From contig CAVTQY010000002.1 in the NCBI GenBank assembly GCA_963736975.1, positions 744,001 to 808,000 of the forward strand: a stretch of DNA of 64,000 nt. The letters run 5' to 3'. Position 1 is the stretch's first letter. Each line of letters opens with the position of its first letter. The notes below the pieces were generated by a model, which had not been told where the DNA came from, did no database searches, and worked only from the letters and a program-made list of their open reading frames with translations. Shown piece by piece: positions 1 through 9,726 of the stretch. This DNA is from CAVTQY01 sp963736975 (GTDB lineage: Bacteria > Pseudomonadota > Alphaproteobacteria > Acetobacterales > Acetobacteraceae). The translations under genes and the position numbers were made by a program.

Positions 1-2
1 TG

Positions 3-236
3 AACACGGCGCCGCTGTTCGGCGTTGCTGTGGCCGCCGTTTCGGCGGCACGGTCGGGAAGCGCGGCGGCGCTGATCAACGTCGCCCGCATGATCGGCGC
101 GACCCTCGGCGTTGCTGTGCTGGGCTCGGTGTTCGCAGCAGCTGGCGCGGGGGCACCGGGCCTCAGCGCGGCCATGCTGTGCGGCGGCACCGTCCAACTC
201 GCCGGTGCCCTCGTCGCGTGGTTCGCCATTCGTTAG
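3..236 (+). CDS. MFS transporter, C-terminal end (partial, cut by window start)
   Basis: The open frame enters from the left edge, so only the last 77 residues or so are visible and the true start lies outside. The segment begins with an NTAPLFG-like stretch and continues with an Ala/Gly-rich pair of membrane helices containing SGSAAALINVARMIGATLG. That resembles the last helices of DHA2-type (14-helix) drug and efflux MFS proteins, where an S-G-x-A-x-A-x-x-N-x-x-R motif is usual. A stop at 234-236 is followed 30 bases later by the glutathione reductase start. Substrate cannot be judged from the fragment. Confidence is for an MFS-type membrane protein end; the DHA2 assignment is inference. 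Confidence 0.6.
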   Translation, partial: NTAPLFGVAVAAVSAARSGSAAALINVARMIGATLGVAVLGSVFAAAGAGAPGLSAAMLCGGTVQLAGALVAWFAIR

Positions 237-266
237 GCTGGCCGCCGCAACGTCCAGGAGCGGCGG

Positions 267-1635
267 ATGGATTTCGACCTGTTCGTTATCGGCGGCGGCT
301 CGGCCGGTGTCCGCTGCGCCCGTATCGCGGCCGGCCATGGCGCCCGCGTCGGCATCGCCGAGGAGCGGTTCTGGGGCGGCACCTGCGTCAACGTCGGCTG
401 TGTACCGAAGAAGCTGCTGGTGCAGGCCGGCGAGTATGGCGGCTGGGCCGACGATGCCGCCGGTTTCGGCTGGCAGATCACGAAGGGCCCGCATGACTGG
501 GGGAAACTGATTGCCGCCAAGGACCGCGAGATCGGCCGGCTGACGGCGATCTACCGCCGCCTGCTCGAACAGGCGGGCGCCACCATCTTCGATGCGCGCG
601 CCGCCTTCATCGACCCGCACACGCTCGATATCGGCGGCCGGCGCGTCACTGCCGAGCGCATCGTCATCGCGACCGGCGGCCACCCGGTACGCTTGCGCAT
701 TCCCGGCGCCGAACTGGGCATCGTCTCCGACGACGCGTTCTTCCTGCCGCGCATGCCGCGGCGCGTCGCCGTGCTTGGCAGCGGCTATATCGCCGTCGAG
801 TTTGCCGGCATTTTCGCCGCCCTCGGCGCCGAAGTCGATCTGGTTTACCGCCAGCCACTGCCCTTGCGCGGCTTCGACCACGACCTGCGCGAGGCATTGC
901 CGGAGGCGCTCGGCGCGCAAGGCATCGCCCTGCATCCCGGCTGCCTGCCCCGCCAGATCGAGGCGCATGGCACGGAGCGCGCCCTGGTGCTCGATAGCGG
1001 CCGCACGCTGCCGACTGATCTGGTTTTCTTCGCCACCGGTCGCTGCCCGGCGACAACGGGGCTTGGGCTCGAAGCGGCGGGCGTCGCGGTCAGCACCTCG
1101 GGGGCGGTGCTGGTCGATGAGCATCTGCGCACCAACCGCCCGCATATCTTCGCCATTGGCGATGTGACCAACCGGCTCAACCTGACGCCCGTCGCGACCG
1201 CCGAGGGACATGCGCTTGCCGACTCGCTGTTCGACGGCCGGCCGCGCCGTATCTTGCTCGAGAACGTGCCGACCGCCGTGTTCTCCACCCCACCCGTCGC
1301 CACTGTGGGGCTCACCGAGGAACAGGCCGCCGCACACGGCCCGGTCGATGTCTATGTAACCAAATTCACCCCGATGCGGCACACACTGAGCGGACGCGCT
1401 CGCAAGTCGATGATGAAGCTTGTGGTCGATCAGGCCAGCCAGCGGGTGCTTGGCGCGCATATGCTGGGCGAGGACGCGCCGGAGATCATGCAGGGCCTGG
1501 CGATCGCCCTGGTGATGGGCGCGACCAAGGCCGATTTCGATCGTACCGATCGGCATTCATCCCACCGCCGCGGAGGAATTCGTCACCCTTCGCACCCGCA
1601 CCCGCGTCTCTGGCGCCGCCCGGGCGGCGGAGTAG
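267..1635 (+). CDS. gor: Glutathione-disulfide reductase, with a single-base frameshift near the 3' end
   Basis: NADPH-dependent flavoprotein that reduces glutathione disulfide in the cytoplasm. The start follows an AGGAG ribosome site. The FAD-binding GGGSAG lies at residues 9-14, the redox disulfide C40/C45 in GGTCVNVGCVPKK, and the NADPH-binding GSGYIA at about 171-176. The frame reads normally to residue 427 and then loses the family ending. One base later (extra G at about 1548) the other frame supplies IGIHPTAAEEFVTL, which carries the His-Glu pair needed for catalysis, and stops at 1635. The repaired product would be about 455 residues, the usual length. If the extra base is real, the protein loses its catalytic His and gains a junk tail to 1706. 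The broken end looks like a sequence error; the family call is secure. Confidence 0.85.
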
Positions 1636-1650
1636 GTCCGATGTCTCCGC

Positions 1651-3424
1651 TCAATGCAGCGGCCAGCGCAGCACGATCAGCCCGGTACCGGCCACTGCGA
1701 CCATGATCGACAGCGGTAGGCCAAGCCGCCAGTAGTCGCCGAAGCGGTAGCCGGCGGGACCCATCACCAGCAGATTGTTCTGATGCCCGATCGGCGTCAG
1801 GAAATCGCAGGAGGCGCCGAGCGCCACGGCCATCAGGAAGGCCTCCGGCGCGAAGCCTAGATTGTGCGCCAGTGCCGCAGCGACCGGGCCGATGACCAAC
1901 ACCGCCGCCGCGTGATGCAGGAACGGCGTTACGACCATCGCGATCACCAGCAGCAGCCCGACCGCGCACGCCGCCGGCACGTGGCCGGCGATCAGCGTCA
2001 GGCCGTCGGCCAGCAGGTTCGCCGCGCCGGTTTCATGCAGCGCCTCGCCCACGGGGATCAGGCAGGCCAGCATCACGATCAGCGGACCGTCCATCGCCTC
2101 ATAGGCCTGGCGCGGCGACACGAGGCGCAGCAGCACCGCGAGCACGGCGGCGATGAAGAAGGCCGCTTCGATCTGGAGCACACCGGTCACCACGAGAACG
2201 ATCGCGCCGCCGAGGAGGAGCAACGGTGTCCAGCGTGACGTCTCTTGCCCGAGCGTCAGGTTGCGCTCGGCTAGCGGCAGGCAGCCCAGCTCGCGCGTGG
2301 CTTCGGCGAGTTGAGCACGTCCGCCTTGCAGCAGAAGCACGTCGCCGAGGCGGAAATGGCTTTCGCGCAGCCGTGCGGTGATGCGCCGGTCGCCGCGCGT
2401 GAGCCCCAGCAGGTTCACCTGAAAGCGCCGGCGCAGCCCCACTGTGACGGCGGTCTGGCCGATCAGCGGCGAATCGCCCGACACGACCGCCTCGATGGTT
2501 TCAAGCGCGTTGTCTTTGTCGGATCCGGCGACCGCGTCGGTGCCGACCAACTCCAGCCGGGCGTGGTCCACCACCGGCTTTAGCGCCACCGGATCGCCCT
2601 GCAGCAACAGCAGATCACCGGTGAACAGGGTCCAGTGCGTGCCCGGGATATAGCGCTGATCATGCTCGCGGATGATTGCCGCGACGGTGACGTCACCTTC
2701 CCCGAGCGCTTCCAGATCGGCGACCGTCTTGCCGACCAGCGGCGAGCCTTGGGGCAGGACTGCCTCGGCGGTGGTGTCCTCCACGGTGAAGCGCTTTTCG
2801 GCCGCCGGCTCACCGCGGCGCTCCGGCAGCAGCCGCCAGCCGAAGCACAGGAAGCCGATGGCGAGCAGCGACAAGGGCAGTCCGACAGGGAGGAAGTCGA
2901 ACAACGCGAACGGCCGCCCTTCCACCTGCTGGCGCACGGTGGAGATCAGCAGGTTGGGCGAGGTGCCCACCAGCGTAATGGTGCCGCCGATCAGCGAGCC
3001 GAAGGAGAGCGGCATAAGGTAGCGCGACGGCGGACGATCGTTCCGCTCCGCAGCCTGGATCGCCACGGGAAGGAAGATGCCCAGCGCGCCGATATTCTTC
3101 ATCACCGCCGAAAGGAAAGTCACGGCGGAGGTCAGTGACCAGGACCTGGGCCGAGGTGCCGCGTAGGCATCTTGTGAGCCGGCGCATCGCGTCACCGATC
3201 ACGCCGGAGACGGCAATCGCGCGGCTGAGCACCAGCACCGAGGCGATGAGCACGATGAGTGCATTGGAGAAGCCGCGGAACGCCTGGTTCACCGGTACGA
3301 CACCGGTGACGATCGTCGCGGCGAGCGCCAGTGCGGCGACCACATCGTAACGGACGCGGTCCGTGACGAAGAGCACGAACATGCCGGCGACGATCGCGAA
3401 GGCTTCTGCTTGATGAAGGGTCAC
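1651..3424 (-). CDS. SLC13/DASS-type permease with central RCK_C (TrkA-C) domains, frameshifted
   Basis: Multi-helix inner-membrane anion transporter of the ArsB/NhaD/DASS superfamily. The N-terminal helices start from a GTG at 3424 (VTLHQAEAFAIVAGMF) and run to SAQVLV. The frame then has to shift by one base at about 3136 to continue with LTSAVTFLSAVMKNIGALG and the rest. Two soluble RCK_C-like segments follow (around GSPLVGKTVADLEALGEGDV and DSPLIGQTAVTVGLRRRF), then a second hydrophobic half including VTPFLHHAAAVLVIGPVAA. Repaired length is about 590 residues, normal for this subfamily with tandem RCK_C domains. The substrate could be sulfate, a dicarboxylate or another anion; sequence alone does not tell. 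No partner gene is evident. The frameshift is probably a sequence error because both halves are well preserved. Confidence 0.8.
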
Positions 3425-3609
3425 TAACGGTCGGCTCCCGTGCGGTCCGGCACGCCCGATCTCATGCCTGCCACCTTCGATGTTCGTCCGCTTCGGGGCG
3501 AAATAAGTGCCCGCGGCCGCGCGATCCAGCGGGCCGCGCGGAAACGCCTGCCCCTTGCCGGCAGTTCCTGTACACGGTTGGCTGATCGCAGGGAGAAGGA
3601 GGGGCGAGC

Positions 3610-4392
3610 ATGCCAAGGTTCGACAACAAGGTCGCGATCGTCACAGGCGCGGCGAGCGGTATCGGCAAGGAAATCGCGCTGTCCTTCGCCCGCGAGGGCG
3701 CGCACGCCGTCATCGCCGATCTCGATCGCCAGGCGGCGGATATGGTCGCGGCGGAGATCGCCGCGGCCGGCGGTTCCGCGCTTGGTGTGCGGATGGACGT
3801 GACCAGCGAGATCGAGGTGGAGGCGGGTATCGAAACAGTCGCCGGCCGGTTCGGTCGTATCGACGTGCTCGTGAGCAATGCCGGCATCCAGGTGGTGAGC
3901 CCGGTACATGAGTTTCCGTTCGCAGACTGGAAGCGGGTGCTGGCCGTGCATCTCGACGGCGCCTTCCTGACCACCCGGGCCTGCCTGAAGCACATGTATG
4001 CACGGAACGGCGGCGCGATCGTTTATATCGGATCGGTGCATTCGAAAGTGGCGTCCCGGCTGAAGGCGCCGTACGTCACCGCGAAACACGGTTTGCTCGG
4101 GCTGGCGCGCGTGGTGGCCAAGGAGGCAGCGGCGCACAATGTGCGCGCCAATGTGGTGTGCCCTGGGTTCGTGCGGACGCCGCTTGTGGAACGGCAGATC
4201 CCCGAACAGGCGAAAACGCTCGGCATTACTGAGGAGCAGGTGGTGAAGAGCGTCATGCTGGGCGAGACGGTGGATGGGGAGTTCACCACCGTGCAGGACG
4301 TCGCGCAGACAGTGTTGTATCTGGCCGGCTTCCCCACCAACGCGCTCACCGGCCAATCGGTGATCGTGAGCCATGGCTGGTGCATGGAGTAG
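3610..4392 (+). CDS. bdhA: 3-hydroxybutyrate dehydrogenase (SDR family)
   Basis: Cytoplasmic NAD-dependent short-chain dehydrogenase of 260 residues converting 3-hydroxybutyrate to acetoacetate in polyhydroxybutyrate turnover. The cofactor loop is GAASGIG at 13-19 and the NAG motif is at 90-92. The catalytic Ser, Tyr and Lys are S142, Y155 and K159 in the family-specific VHSK...LKAPYVTAKHGLLGLAR context that separates this enzyme from generic SDRs. A ribosome site (GGAGAAGGAGG region) lies just before the ATG. It stands alone, converging on the cyclic-nucleotide-binding gene 7 bases downstream. Acetyl-CoA acetyltransferase (36300) and PHA synthase (58352) elsewhere in the window fit a PHB cycle. 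Confidence 0.88.
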   Translation: MPRFDNKVAIVTGAASGIGKEIALSFAREGAHAVIADLDRQAADMVAAEIAAAGGSALGVRMDVTSEIEVEAGIETVAGRFGRIDVLVSNAGIQVVSPVHEFPFADWKRVLAVHLDGAFLTTRACLKHMYARNGGAIVYIGSVHSKVASRLKAPYVTAKHGLLGLARVVAKEAAAHNVRANVVCPGFVRTPLVERQIPEQAKTLGITEEQVVKSVMLGETVDGEFTTVQDVAQTVLYLAGFPTNALTGQSVIVSHGWCME

Positions 4393-4399
4393 GACAGGC

Positions 4400-5092
4400 T
4401 CAGGCTTCCGCCTCCGGCTTGGGCTCGCCCAGCTCCTGTTCCAGCAATTGGAGCGTATGAAACAGACGTCCTGCGGCGAGCTGCATAAAATAGAAGCCGA
4501 AATCCGGGTTCTGAAAAAACAGCTCGTGCACCTGGTCGTAGCGGATCGCCAGGACGTCGCCTTCTTCCTCGCATTGCAACGATTGCGTGCGCAAACCCTC
4601 CGGCGCAAGCAGGCCGAGCTCGCCCACGAATTCGCCCGGCAGTCGTCTTATGCCAAGCTCCGGCAGAAGAAAGCAGCCGGAGGCGATGTAGAACATCGTA
4701 TCGGCAACGTCGCCTTTTCGGAACAGGACCTGGTTGCGGCGGCAGTGCCGGCGCTTCATGTAGGGCTTCAGCCAGTCCATCGTCTGATTGCCACCGGCAG
4801 CGCTGCGCACGCGCCGGACCAGCTTCAGCATCTGCACCAGCCGGAACAGGTTCAGCGGCAGCAGAGCGGCGTGCAAGGCGAGAGTCGGGTACTGCCCGTC
4901 GAACCACGCATAGACGATGAAGCAAACATTACTGCCGGCGCTGAGCGCGCGCAGGGGGATCATGGTGCGGACCACGAAGGAGGCGACGACGAACACGGCG
5001 CCGAGGTAGCCGGGCACGTCGCGCCAGACCAAAACGCCCGGGTGGTAGTGGATCATGGCCCAATGGGCGACGGAGTGGACGACCTCGTCCAT
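4400..5092 (-). CDS. Cyclic nucleotide-binding domain membrane protein
   Basis: 230-residue protein. The first ~100 residues contain two or three hydrophobic segments (PGYLGAVFVVASFVV, NVCFIVYAWF and a third amphipathic stretch), a Popeye-like arrangement. The rest is a cNMP-binding fold: NQVLFRKGDVADTMFYIASG followed by GEFVGELGLLAPEGLRTQSL and a beta-strand region ending at VLAIRYDQVHELF. The phosphate-binding cassette is degenerate: GELGLLAPEGLRTQSL has no clear R-[TS]-A, so nucleotide binding is uncertain. It lies tail to tail with bdhA and head to head with the DegP-like gene. Role unknown; a membrane-associated sensor is inferred. Confidence 0.75.
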   Translation of the reverse strand: MDEVVHSVAHWAMIHYHPGVLVWRDVPGYLGAVFVVASFVVRTMIPLRALSAGSNVCFIVYAWFDGQYPTLALHAALLPLNLFRLVQMLKLVRRVRSAAGGNQTMDWLKPYMKRRHCRRNQVLFRKGDVADTMFYIASGCFLLPELGIRRLPGEFVGELGLLAPEGLRTQSLQCEEEGDVLAIRYDQVHELFFQNPDFGFYFMQLAAGRLFHTLQLLEQELGEPKPEAEA

Positions 5093-5230
5093 AATGGTTC
5101 CCTCGGTATTTATCCTGGTATTTTCCCGGGGGCCGGGGCCAGGTCGTGGTTGCGTTTTGCAGAGGACCGTTCTTCACTATAGCCCAATCAGCCCCGGCCG
5201 ACACGCCGGGACCACAGGGGGACCACGGTC

Positions 5231-6628
5231 ATGCGTTGCCCGGCTATCGGCAGTTTTCTCTTGGCCGCCTGCATCATTGCGTTCGCTACGTCGATGCTGC
5301 CGACGAACGGTGCCGCCGAGCTCCGGGATTATCTGCCCTTCGGCCGCACCCACCGGATTGCAAAGCTGCTACCGACGGTGGTGAACATCTCCACGCACAA
5401 GCTCGACGCGGGGGACTCGTCGGCAAAGGGCGAACCGCGGGTGGTCGAATTCGACGGCTCGGGCTTTATCATCGACCCGTCCGGCTTGATCGCGACCAAT
5501 GAACATGTGGTCGATGGCGCGCTCGACATCACCGTGACCCTGTCCGACGGCACGGCCTTGCCGGCAAAGTTGCTCGGCACGGGCGGGACGATCGACATCG
5601 CCTTGCTGAAAGTCACGCCGTCCAAGCCCTTGCCGACCGTGACCTGGGGCAACAGCGACAATGTACGCGTGGGCGATCAGGTGTTGGCAGTGGGCAATCC
5701 GCTGGGTATCGGCGAATTGGTCAGCTCGGGGATCGTCAGCGCCAAGAACCGGGACGTGCTGGGCACGCCGTTCGACGACTTCATTCAAACCGACGCGGCC
5801 ATCAACCACGGCAATTCGGGCGGCCCGCTGGTCAACATGCGTGATGAGGTAATCGGGGTTAACACCTCGCTCTACACGCCGACGCCGACGAGCGGATCGG
5901 TCGGCCTCGGCTTCGCCATTCCCGGCAACGACGCGCGGGCCGCGGCGGAACAGTTGCGCCTCTATGGCCATCTCCGCCAGGGATGGCTCGGTGTGCGCGC
6001 TCAGGACGTCACGCCGAATATCGCCGACGGGTTGGGCCTGCCCGTGCCCTATGGGGCCATCGTGGTCAGGGTGGAAGCCGGCGGTCCGGCTGAGCACGCG
6101 GGCCTGCAGGTGGGCGACGTGATCCTCAAGTTCGGCAAGCAGACGCCGAAGGATGCGCGCGCGCTGGCGCGCATCGTCGCCGCAGCCGGTATCGGTGATA
6201 CCGAGCCGGTTCTCGTTTGGCACGATGGCAAGGAGCAGACGGTGACCGCGACCGTGGCCGAATGGCCCGACGAGGAAGCGTCCACCACTGCCGCCGCGAA
6301 ACCTGTCCGGCCGGCGCACACCGATCCGGCCGATCTTGGCTTGCAAACGTCGGCCATGACCGATGCACTGCGCGCGAAGTTCAAACTCACCGGGGCGGTG
6401 AAGGGTGTCGTGATCACCGCGGTCGCGCCCGGCACCTCCGGCGATGAAAGCGGGCTGGCACCCGGCGACGTGATCGAGCGGGTGCAGGACACGCCGGTAG
6501 CGAACCCGGCGGAAGTTCTTGCCGGGTTCAATGATGCCCGTGAATCGAAGCGACATCATGTGGTGCTGTTGGTGCAGGGCCATGACGGGCTGCGCTGGGT
6601 GCCGCTGTTCGTTCAGCCGGGTTCGTGA
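5231..6628 (+). CDS. DegP/HtrA-type periplasmic serine protease with two PDZ domains
   Basis: 465-residue envelope protease/chaperone. An N-terminal hydrophobic signal (about 7-28) ends near NGAAE. The trypsin-like domain shows the triad H92 (TNEHVVDG), D122 (DIALLKV) and S196 (GNSGGPL). PDZ1 covers roughly 245-335 (QGWLGVRAQDVTPNIADGLG...AEHAGLQVGDVILKFG). PDZ2 covers roughly 365-460 (KGVVITAVAPGTSGDESGLAPGDVIERV). Length and layout match the Do family. It is monocistronic, with convergent neighbours. No heat-shock promoter was identified. All catalytic residues are intact, so an active enzyme is expected. Confidence 0.9.
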   Translation: MRCPAIGSFLLAACIIAFATSMLPTNGAAELRDYLPFGRTHRIAKLLPTVVNISTHKLDAGDSSAKGEPRVVEFDGSGFIIDPSGLIATNEHVVDGALDITVTLSDGTALPAKLLGTGGTIDIALLKVTPSKPLPTVTWGNSDNVRVGDQVLAVGNPLGIGELVSSGIVSAKNRDVLGTPFDDFIQTDAAINHGNSGGPLVNMRDEVIGVNTSLYTPTPTSGSVGLGFAIPGNDARAAAEQLRLYGHLRQGWLGVRAQDVTPNIADGLGLPVPYGAIVVRVEAGGPAEHAGLQVGDVILKFGKQTPKDARALARIVAAAGIGDTEPVLVWHDGKEQTVTATVAEWPDEEASTTAAAKPVRPAHTDPADLGLQTSAMTDALRAKFKLTGAVKGVVITAVAPGTSGDESGLAPGDVIERVQDTPVANPAEVLAGFNDARESKRHHVVLLVQGHDGLRWVPLFVQPGS

Positions 6629-6647
6629 CTTCGCACCAGCAACCCCG

Positions 6648-7466
6648 TCACCCGTGCGCTTCACCCGTGCGCGAATACTCGATCGAACAATACGCACCAC
6701 CCATATAGCGCTCCTCGATCGGATCATTGCTGGCCTTCCCGCCGAGCTGACCGGCAAACGGATCGGCGCTGTCCTGAGGCGTCCAGCCGATCACCTCGCG
6801 CGCATCGTTACGCCACCACGTCATGCGCGCGTTGTTCGACGCTCCCCAGATAACCCGGCACCCCACCTTTTCGGCCAGCACGCAGCGCGCGACCAGCCGC
6901 GCCAAATCCCCGTATGACAGCCAGGTCGCCAACATGCGCGCATTGGTCGGCTCCGGGAAACTCGACCCGATGCGGATGGAAACACTCTCGACTCCATGTT
7001 TCATCCAATACAGCCGCCCCATCAACTCCCCATAAGCCTTGGACAGCCCATAATACCCGTCCGGCATGAGCTGCGTGTCCGCATCGATCGTCTCGCTGCG
7101 CTCATGAAAGCCGATCGCGTGATTGGAGGAAGCAAACACCACCCGCGCCTTCTCCCGCCGGGCCGCCTCATAAATGTTATACAGGCCGCGTATATTCGCC
7201 CCGAGCACCGTCTCGAATGGCTGTTCTGTCGAAACGCCACCGAAATGCAGGATGGCGCCGCAGCCCTCCGCCAGCCGCAGGATCGCCACGCCGTCGTTCA
7301 GGTCCGCCCCGGTGAACCGCGCGCCGGCAGGCACCGGATCGGGAAACGGCGCGATATCCGTCAGGCGCAGCGTCCAGCCCTGCGCGCTCAACGCGCGGGC
7401 CAACTGGCGGCCGAGATTGCCGGAGGCGCCGGTCAGCAGCACCGGCTTGGCGGCCTTGTCGCTCAT
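6648..7466 (-). CDS. udh: NAD-dependent epimerase/dehydratase, uronate dehydrogenase-like
   Basis: 272-residue extended-type SDR. It has a Rossmann motif TGASGNLG at 12-19 and the catalytic pair Y139-x3-K143 (YGLSKAYGE). SSNHAIGFHER and a C-terminal TWWRNDAREVIGW segment are typical of uronate dehydrogenases, which oxidise galacturonate or glucuronate to aldarolactones. Length agrees with that family (about 265). It is divergent from the amidase at 7500 with 33 bases between starts. If the neighbouring ABC operon imports a sugar acid, both could serve the same pathway, and an enolase-superfamily sugar-acid dehydratase-like gene appears at the right edge; this link is only inference. General SDR is certain, uronate specificity moderately so. 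Confidence 0.75.
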   Translation of the reverse strand: MSDKAAKPVLLTGASGNLGRQLARALSAQGWTLRLTDIAPFPDPVPAGARFTGADLNDGVAILRLAEGCGAILHFGGVSTEQPFETVLGANIRGLYNIYEAARREKARVVFASSNHAIGFHERSETIDADTQLMPDGYYGLSKAYGELMGRLYWMKHGVESVSIRIGSSFPEPTNARMLATWLSYGDLARLVARCVLAEKVGCRVIWGASNNARMTWWRNDAREVIGWTPQDSADPFAGQLGGKASNDPIEERYMGGAYCSIEYSRTGEAHG

Positions 7467-7499
7467 CGTTCATGCTCCTTTCGCAGGTGGGAGGACATC

Positions 7500-8849
7500 A
7501 TGCGTACGATCGAGGAGCACGCCCAGGCCCTGAGCGATGACCGGACCACGGCGCGCGCGCTCGTCGAGCAAAGCCTCGCCCGCATTGCCGACCCTGAAGG
7601 CGAGGGAGCACGCACCTTCCTCAAAGTGCATGCCGAGCAAGCGCGCACCATGGCCGATGCAATCGATGCGCTGCGCCGGTCCGGGCACGCGCCGGGCCGC
7701 TACGCGGGTATCCCGGTCAGCCTGAAGGACCTGATGGACGTGGCCGGCGAGCCAACGCCGGCTGGTTCGCGTGCGTTGGCCGACGCACCGCCGGCCAACG
7801 CGCATGCGCCAGTGGTACGGCGGCTGTTGGCTGCGGGATTCATCCCCATCGGGCGGACCAACATGACGGAGTTCGCCTTTTCCGGGCTCGGCATCAACCC
7901 GCATCACGGGACGCCGCGCGCCCCGTGGGACCGGGAAGCCGGGCGGATTCCAGGTGGCAGCTCGTCCGGCGCCGCGGTATCGGTTTCCGATGAAATGGTA
8001 TGCGCCGGGCTGGGCACCGACACCGGCGGGTCTTGCCGGATTCCAGCGGCGTTTTGTGGCGTGGTTGGTCTCAAGCCGACGGCGCGGCGGGTGCCGACGG
8101 CAGGCATCCTGCCGCTGGCGCCCAGCCTTGATTCCGTCGGACCCTTGGCGCACTCGGTCGCATGTTGCGCCCTCATCGATGCGGTCCTCGCCGGCGAAGA
8201 GCCGCAGCCGCGCCTTCCTGTCGCACTGCCGGTGTCCAGATTTTGCTTTGCGGTGCCCGAGAACTTCGTGCTGGACGGGCTCGCCCCCGAATCCGCCGTG
8301 GCGTTCGAGCGGGCGCTGAGCGTGCTCTCCGCAGCCGGGGCACGGCTGGTCCGGACACGGTTCGCCGTCTTCGACGAGATCCCGCAGGTGAACGCGAAGG
8401 GCGGGTTCGCAGCGTCCGAGGCCTATGCATGGCATCGCCCGCTCCTGGCGGAAAAGGGAGCGCTCTACGACCCCCGCATCCGGCCGCGGATCGAGCGCGG
8501 TCAACATATGACCGCCGCAGATTACATCGAGCTTGCCGCGGCGCGGGCGCGGCTGATCGCCGCCTTCGACGGGGCAACCGCGGGCTTCGATGCGGTGGTG
8601 ATGCCAACGACGCCCATCCTGCCACCGAGGATCGCCGATCTGGACGACGAGGCAGAATATAACCGGGTCAATTTGCTGACGCTGCACAACACCGCCCTGG
8701 CGAATTTCCTCGACCGCTGCGCGATCAGCCTGCCCTGCCATCGACAAGGCGATCCGCCGGTCGGGCTGATGCTGATCGGCGAAACCATGGGCGATGCGCG
8801 CCTGCTGGCGACCGCGGCCGCAGTGGAAGCGGCGCTCGCTACCCTTTGA
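7500..8849 (+). CDS. Amidase signature family enzyme
   Basis: 449-residue hydrolase of the amidase signature family. The Ser-cisSer-Lys triad is visible: K76 in IPVSLKDLMD, the cis-Ser within GGSSSG at 152-157, and the nucleophile S178 in GTDTGGSCRIPA. GAGGA-type ribosome binding sequence precedes the ATG at 7500; the upstream open frame to 6996 is antisense shadow of the SDR gene. The 3' end overlaps the last 11 bases of the convergent ABC permease gene. Family members cleave varied amides, carbamoyl groups or allophanate; nothing here fixes the substrate. Unlike GatA it is not accompanied by gatB/gatC, so a catabolic amidase is likelier than a tRNA amidotransferase subunit. Confidence 0.85.
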   Translation: MRTIEEHAQALSDDRTTARALVEQSLARIADPEGEGARTFLKVHAEQARTMADAIDALRRSGHAPGRYAGIPVSLKDLMDVAGEPTPAGSRALADAPPANAHAPVVRRLLAAGFIPIGRTNMTEFAFSGLGINPHHGTPRAPWDREAGRIPGGSSSGAAVSVSDEMVCAGLGTDTGGSCRIPAAFCGVVGLKPTARRVPTAGILPLAPSLDSVGPLAHSVACCALIDAVLAGEEPQPRLPVALPVSRFCFAVPENFVLDGLAPESAVAFERALSVLSAAGARLVRTRFAVFDEIPQVNAKGGFAASEAYAWHRPLLAEKGALYDPRIRPRIERGQHMTAADYIELAAARARLIAAFDGATAGFDAVVMPTTPILPPRIADLDDEAEYNRVNLLTLHNTALANFLDRCAISLPCHRQGDPPVGLMLIGETMGDARLLATAAAVEAALATL

Positions 8850-9726
8850 CCCCGCCCATCGTCAACCCTGCCACCATGAAGCGGCGCAGACCAAAATAGA
8901 TGGCGATCGGCGGCAGCGAGTATATGATGGCGATCGCCATCATGTAGTTCCACGGCGCCTCATCGCTGTCGAAGAACTGGTCGATCGTCACCGCCACGGT
9001 CATGTTGCGCGTCGAGGACAGCAGCAGGAATTGGTAGATGTATTCGTTCCAGGCAAGCATCAGGGAATAGACGCCGACCGCTACCAGCGCGGGCGCCATC
9101 AGCGGCACATAGATGCGCAGATACACCTGCAACGGCGACGCGCCATCCACCTTGGCCGACTCGTCCAGCTCCATCGGAATGAGCTTGCCGTACTGGTTCA
9201 GAATTAGAATGGCATAGGGCGTGGCGAACGTCACCTCGGCGGCGATTACCGCCCACAGACTGTCCGACATTCCATATAGATGCATGATATGGACGAACGG
9301 AATGACCAGGAACGCTGTCGGCAATACGTAAGTCAGCAGCGCGAAATCGCTGACTATCCAACCCCTGCGTAGCCTCATCCGGCCGATCGCGAAGCTCGCC
9401 AGCGAGCCGATCAGCACGGTCAGCACCATCGTCGCCACACTCATGTAGATGCTGTTGGCGAAGTGGTGCCAGAAATGGTCCAGCAGCCAGTAATCCTCGG
9501 TCCAGACCGAACGGAAGCTGGAGAAATCGGGGTCTGGCGGCCAGATGCTGCCGGTAAACTCGTCGGCGTCGGAATCGAGCGCCATCAGCGTCATGTTCCA
9601 GACCGGGAGCAGCGTCCAGATCAGCAGCACGATACCTAGGACTATGGCAGCCGCTTTCGTGAAGAACCGGTGGCGGCGATACAGCGGCCGGCGTGGCGGC
9701 CGGCCTTCGGCGAGCGCGATGCTCAT
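8839..9726 (-). CDS. ABC sugar transporter permease, MalG type (pair 1)
   Basis: 295-residue inner-membrane permease of the carbohydrate uptake CUT1 class. Six hydrophobic helices are readable. The cytoplasmic EAA loop that docks the ATPase lies near residues 186-215 (ELDESAKVDGAS...IYVPLMAPAL). It ends in TMGGVKG, as MalG proteins do. Its start overlaps the stop of the upstream MalF-type gene by four bases. It is the last gene of a five-gene operon reading from 13874 leftwards. It is clearly paralogous to the permease at 10675, sharing segments such as LDESA, YILP-like helices and the TMGGVKG tail, which points to an internal duplication of a permease pair. Confidence 0.88.
   Translation of the reverse strand: MSIALAEGRPPRRPLYRRHRFFTKAAAIVLGIVLLIWTLLPVWNMTLMALDSDADEFTGSIWPPDPDFSSFRSVWTEDYWLLDHFWHHFANSIYMSVATMVLTVLIGSLASFAIGRMRLRRGWIVSDFALLTYVLPTAFLVIPFVHIMHLYGMSDSLWAVIAAEVTFATPYAILILNQYGKLIPMELDESAKVDGASPLQVYLRIYVPLMAPALVAVGVYSLMLAWNEYIYQFLLLSSTRNMTVAVTIDQFFDSDEAPWNYMMAIAIIYSLPPIAIYFGLRRFMVAGLTMGGVKG

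Noticed and set aside
3424..4608. Minus-strand frame spanning bdhA
   Set aside because: No domain, basic low-quality composition and complete overlap with bdhA on the other strand.
5369..6757. Long minus-strand frame opposite the DegP-like gene
   Set aside because: Arg/His-rich product without motifs; it is the antisense shadow of a well-supported protease gene in GC-rich DNA.
6996..7499. N-terminal extension of the amidase frame
   Set aside because: The segment is antisense to the uronate-dehydrogenase-like gene; the family N-terminus begins at 7500.
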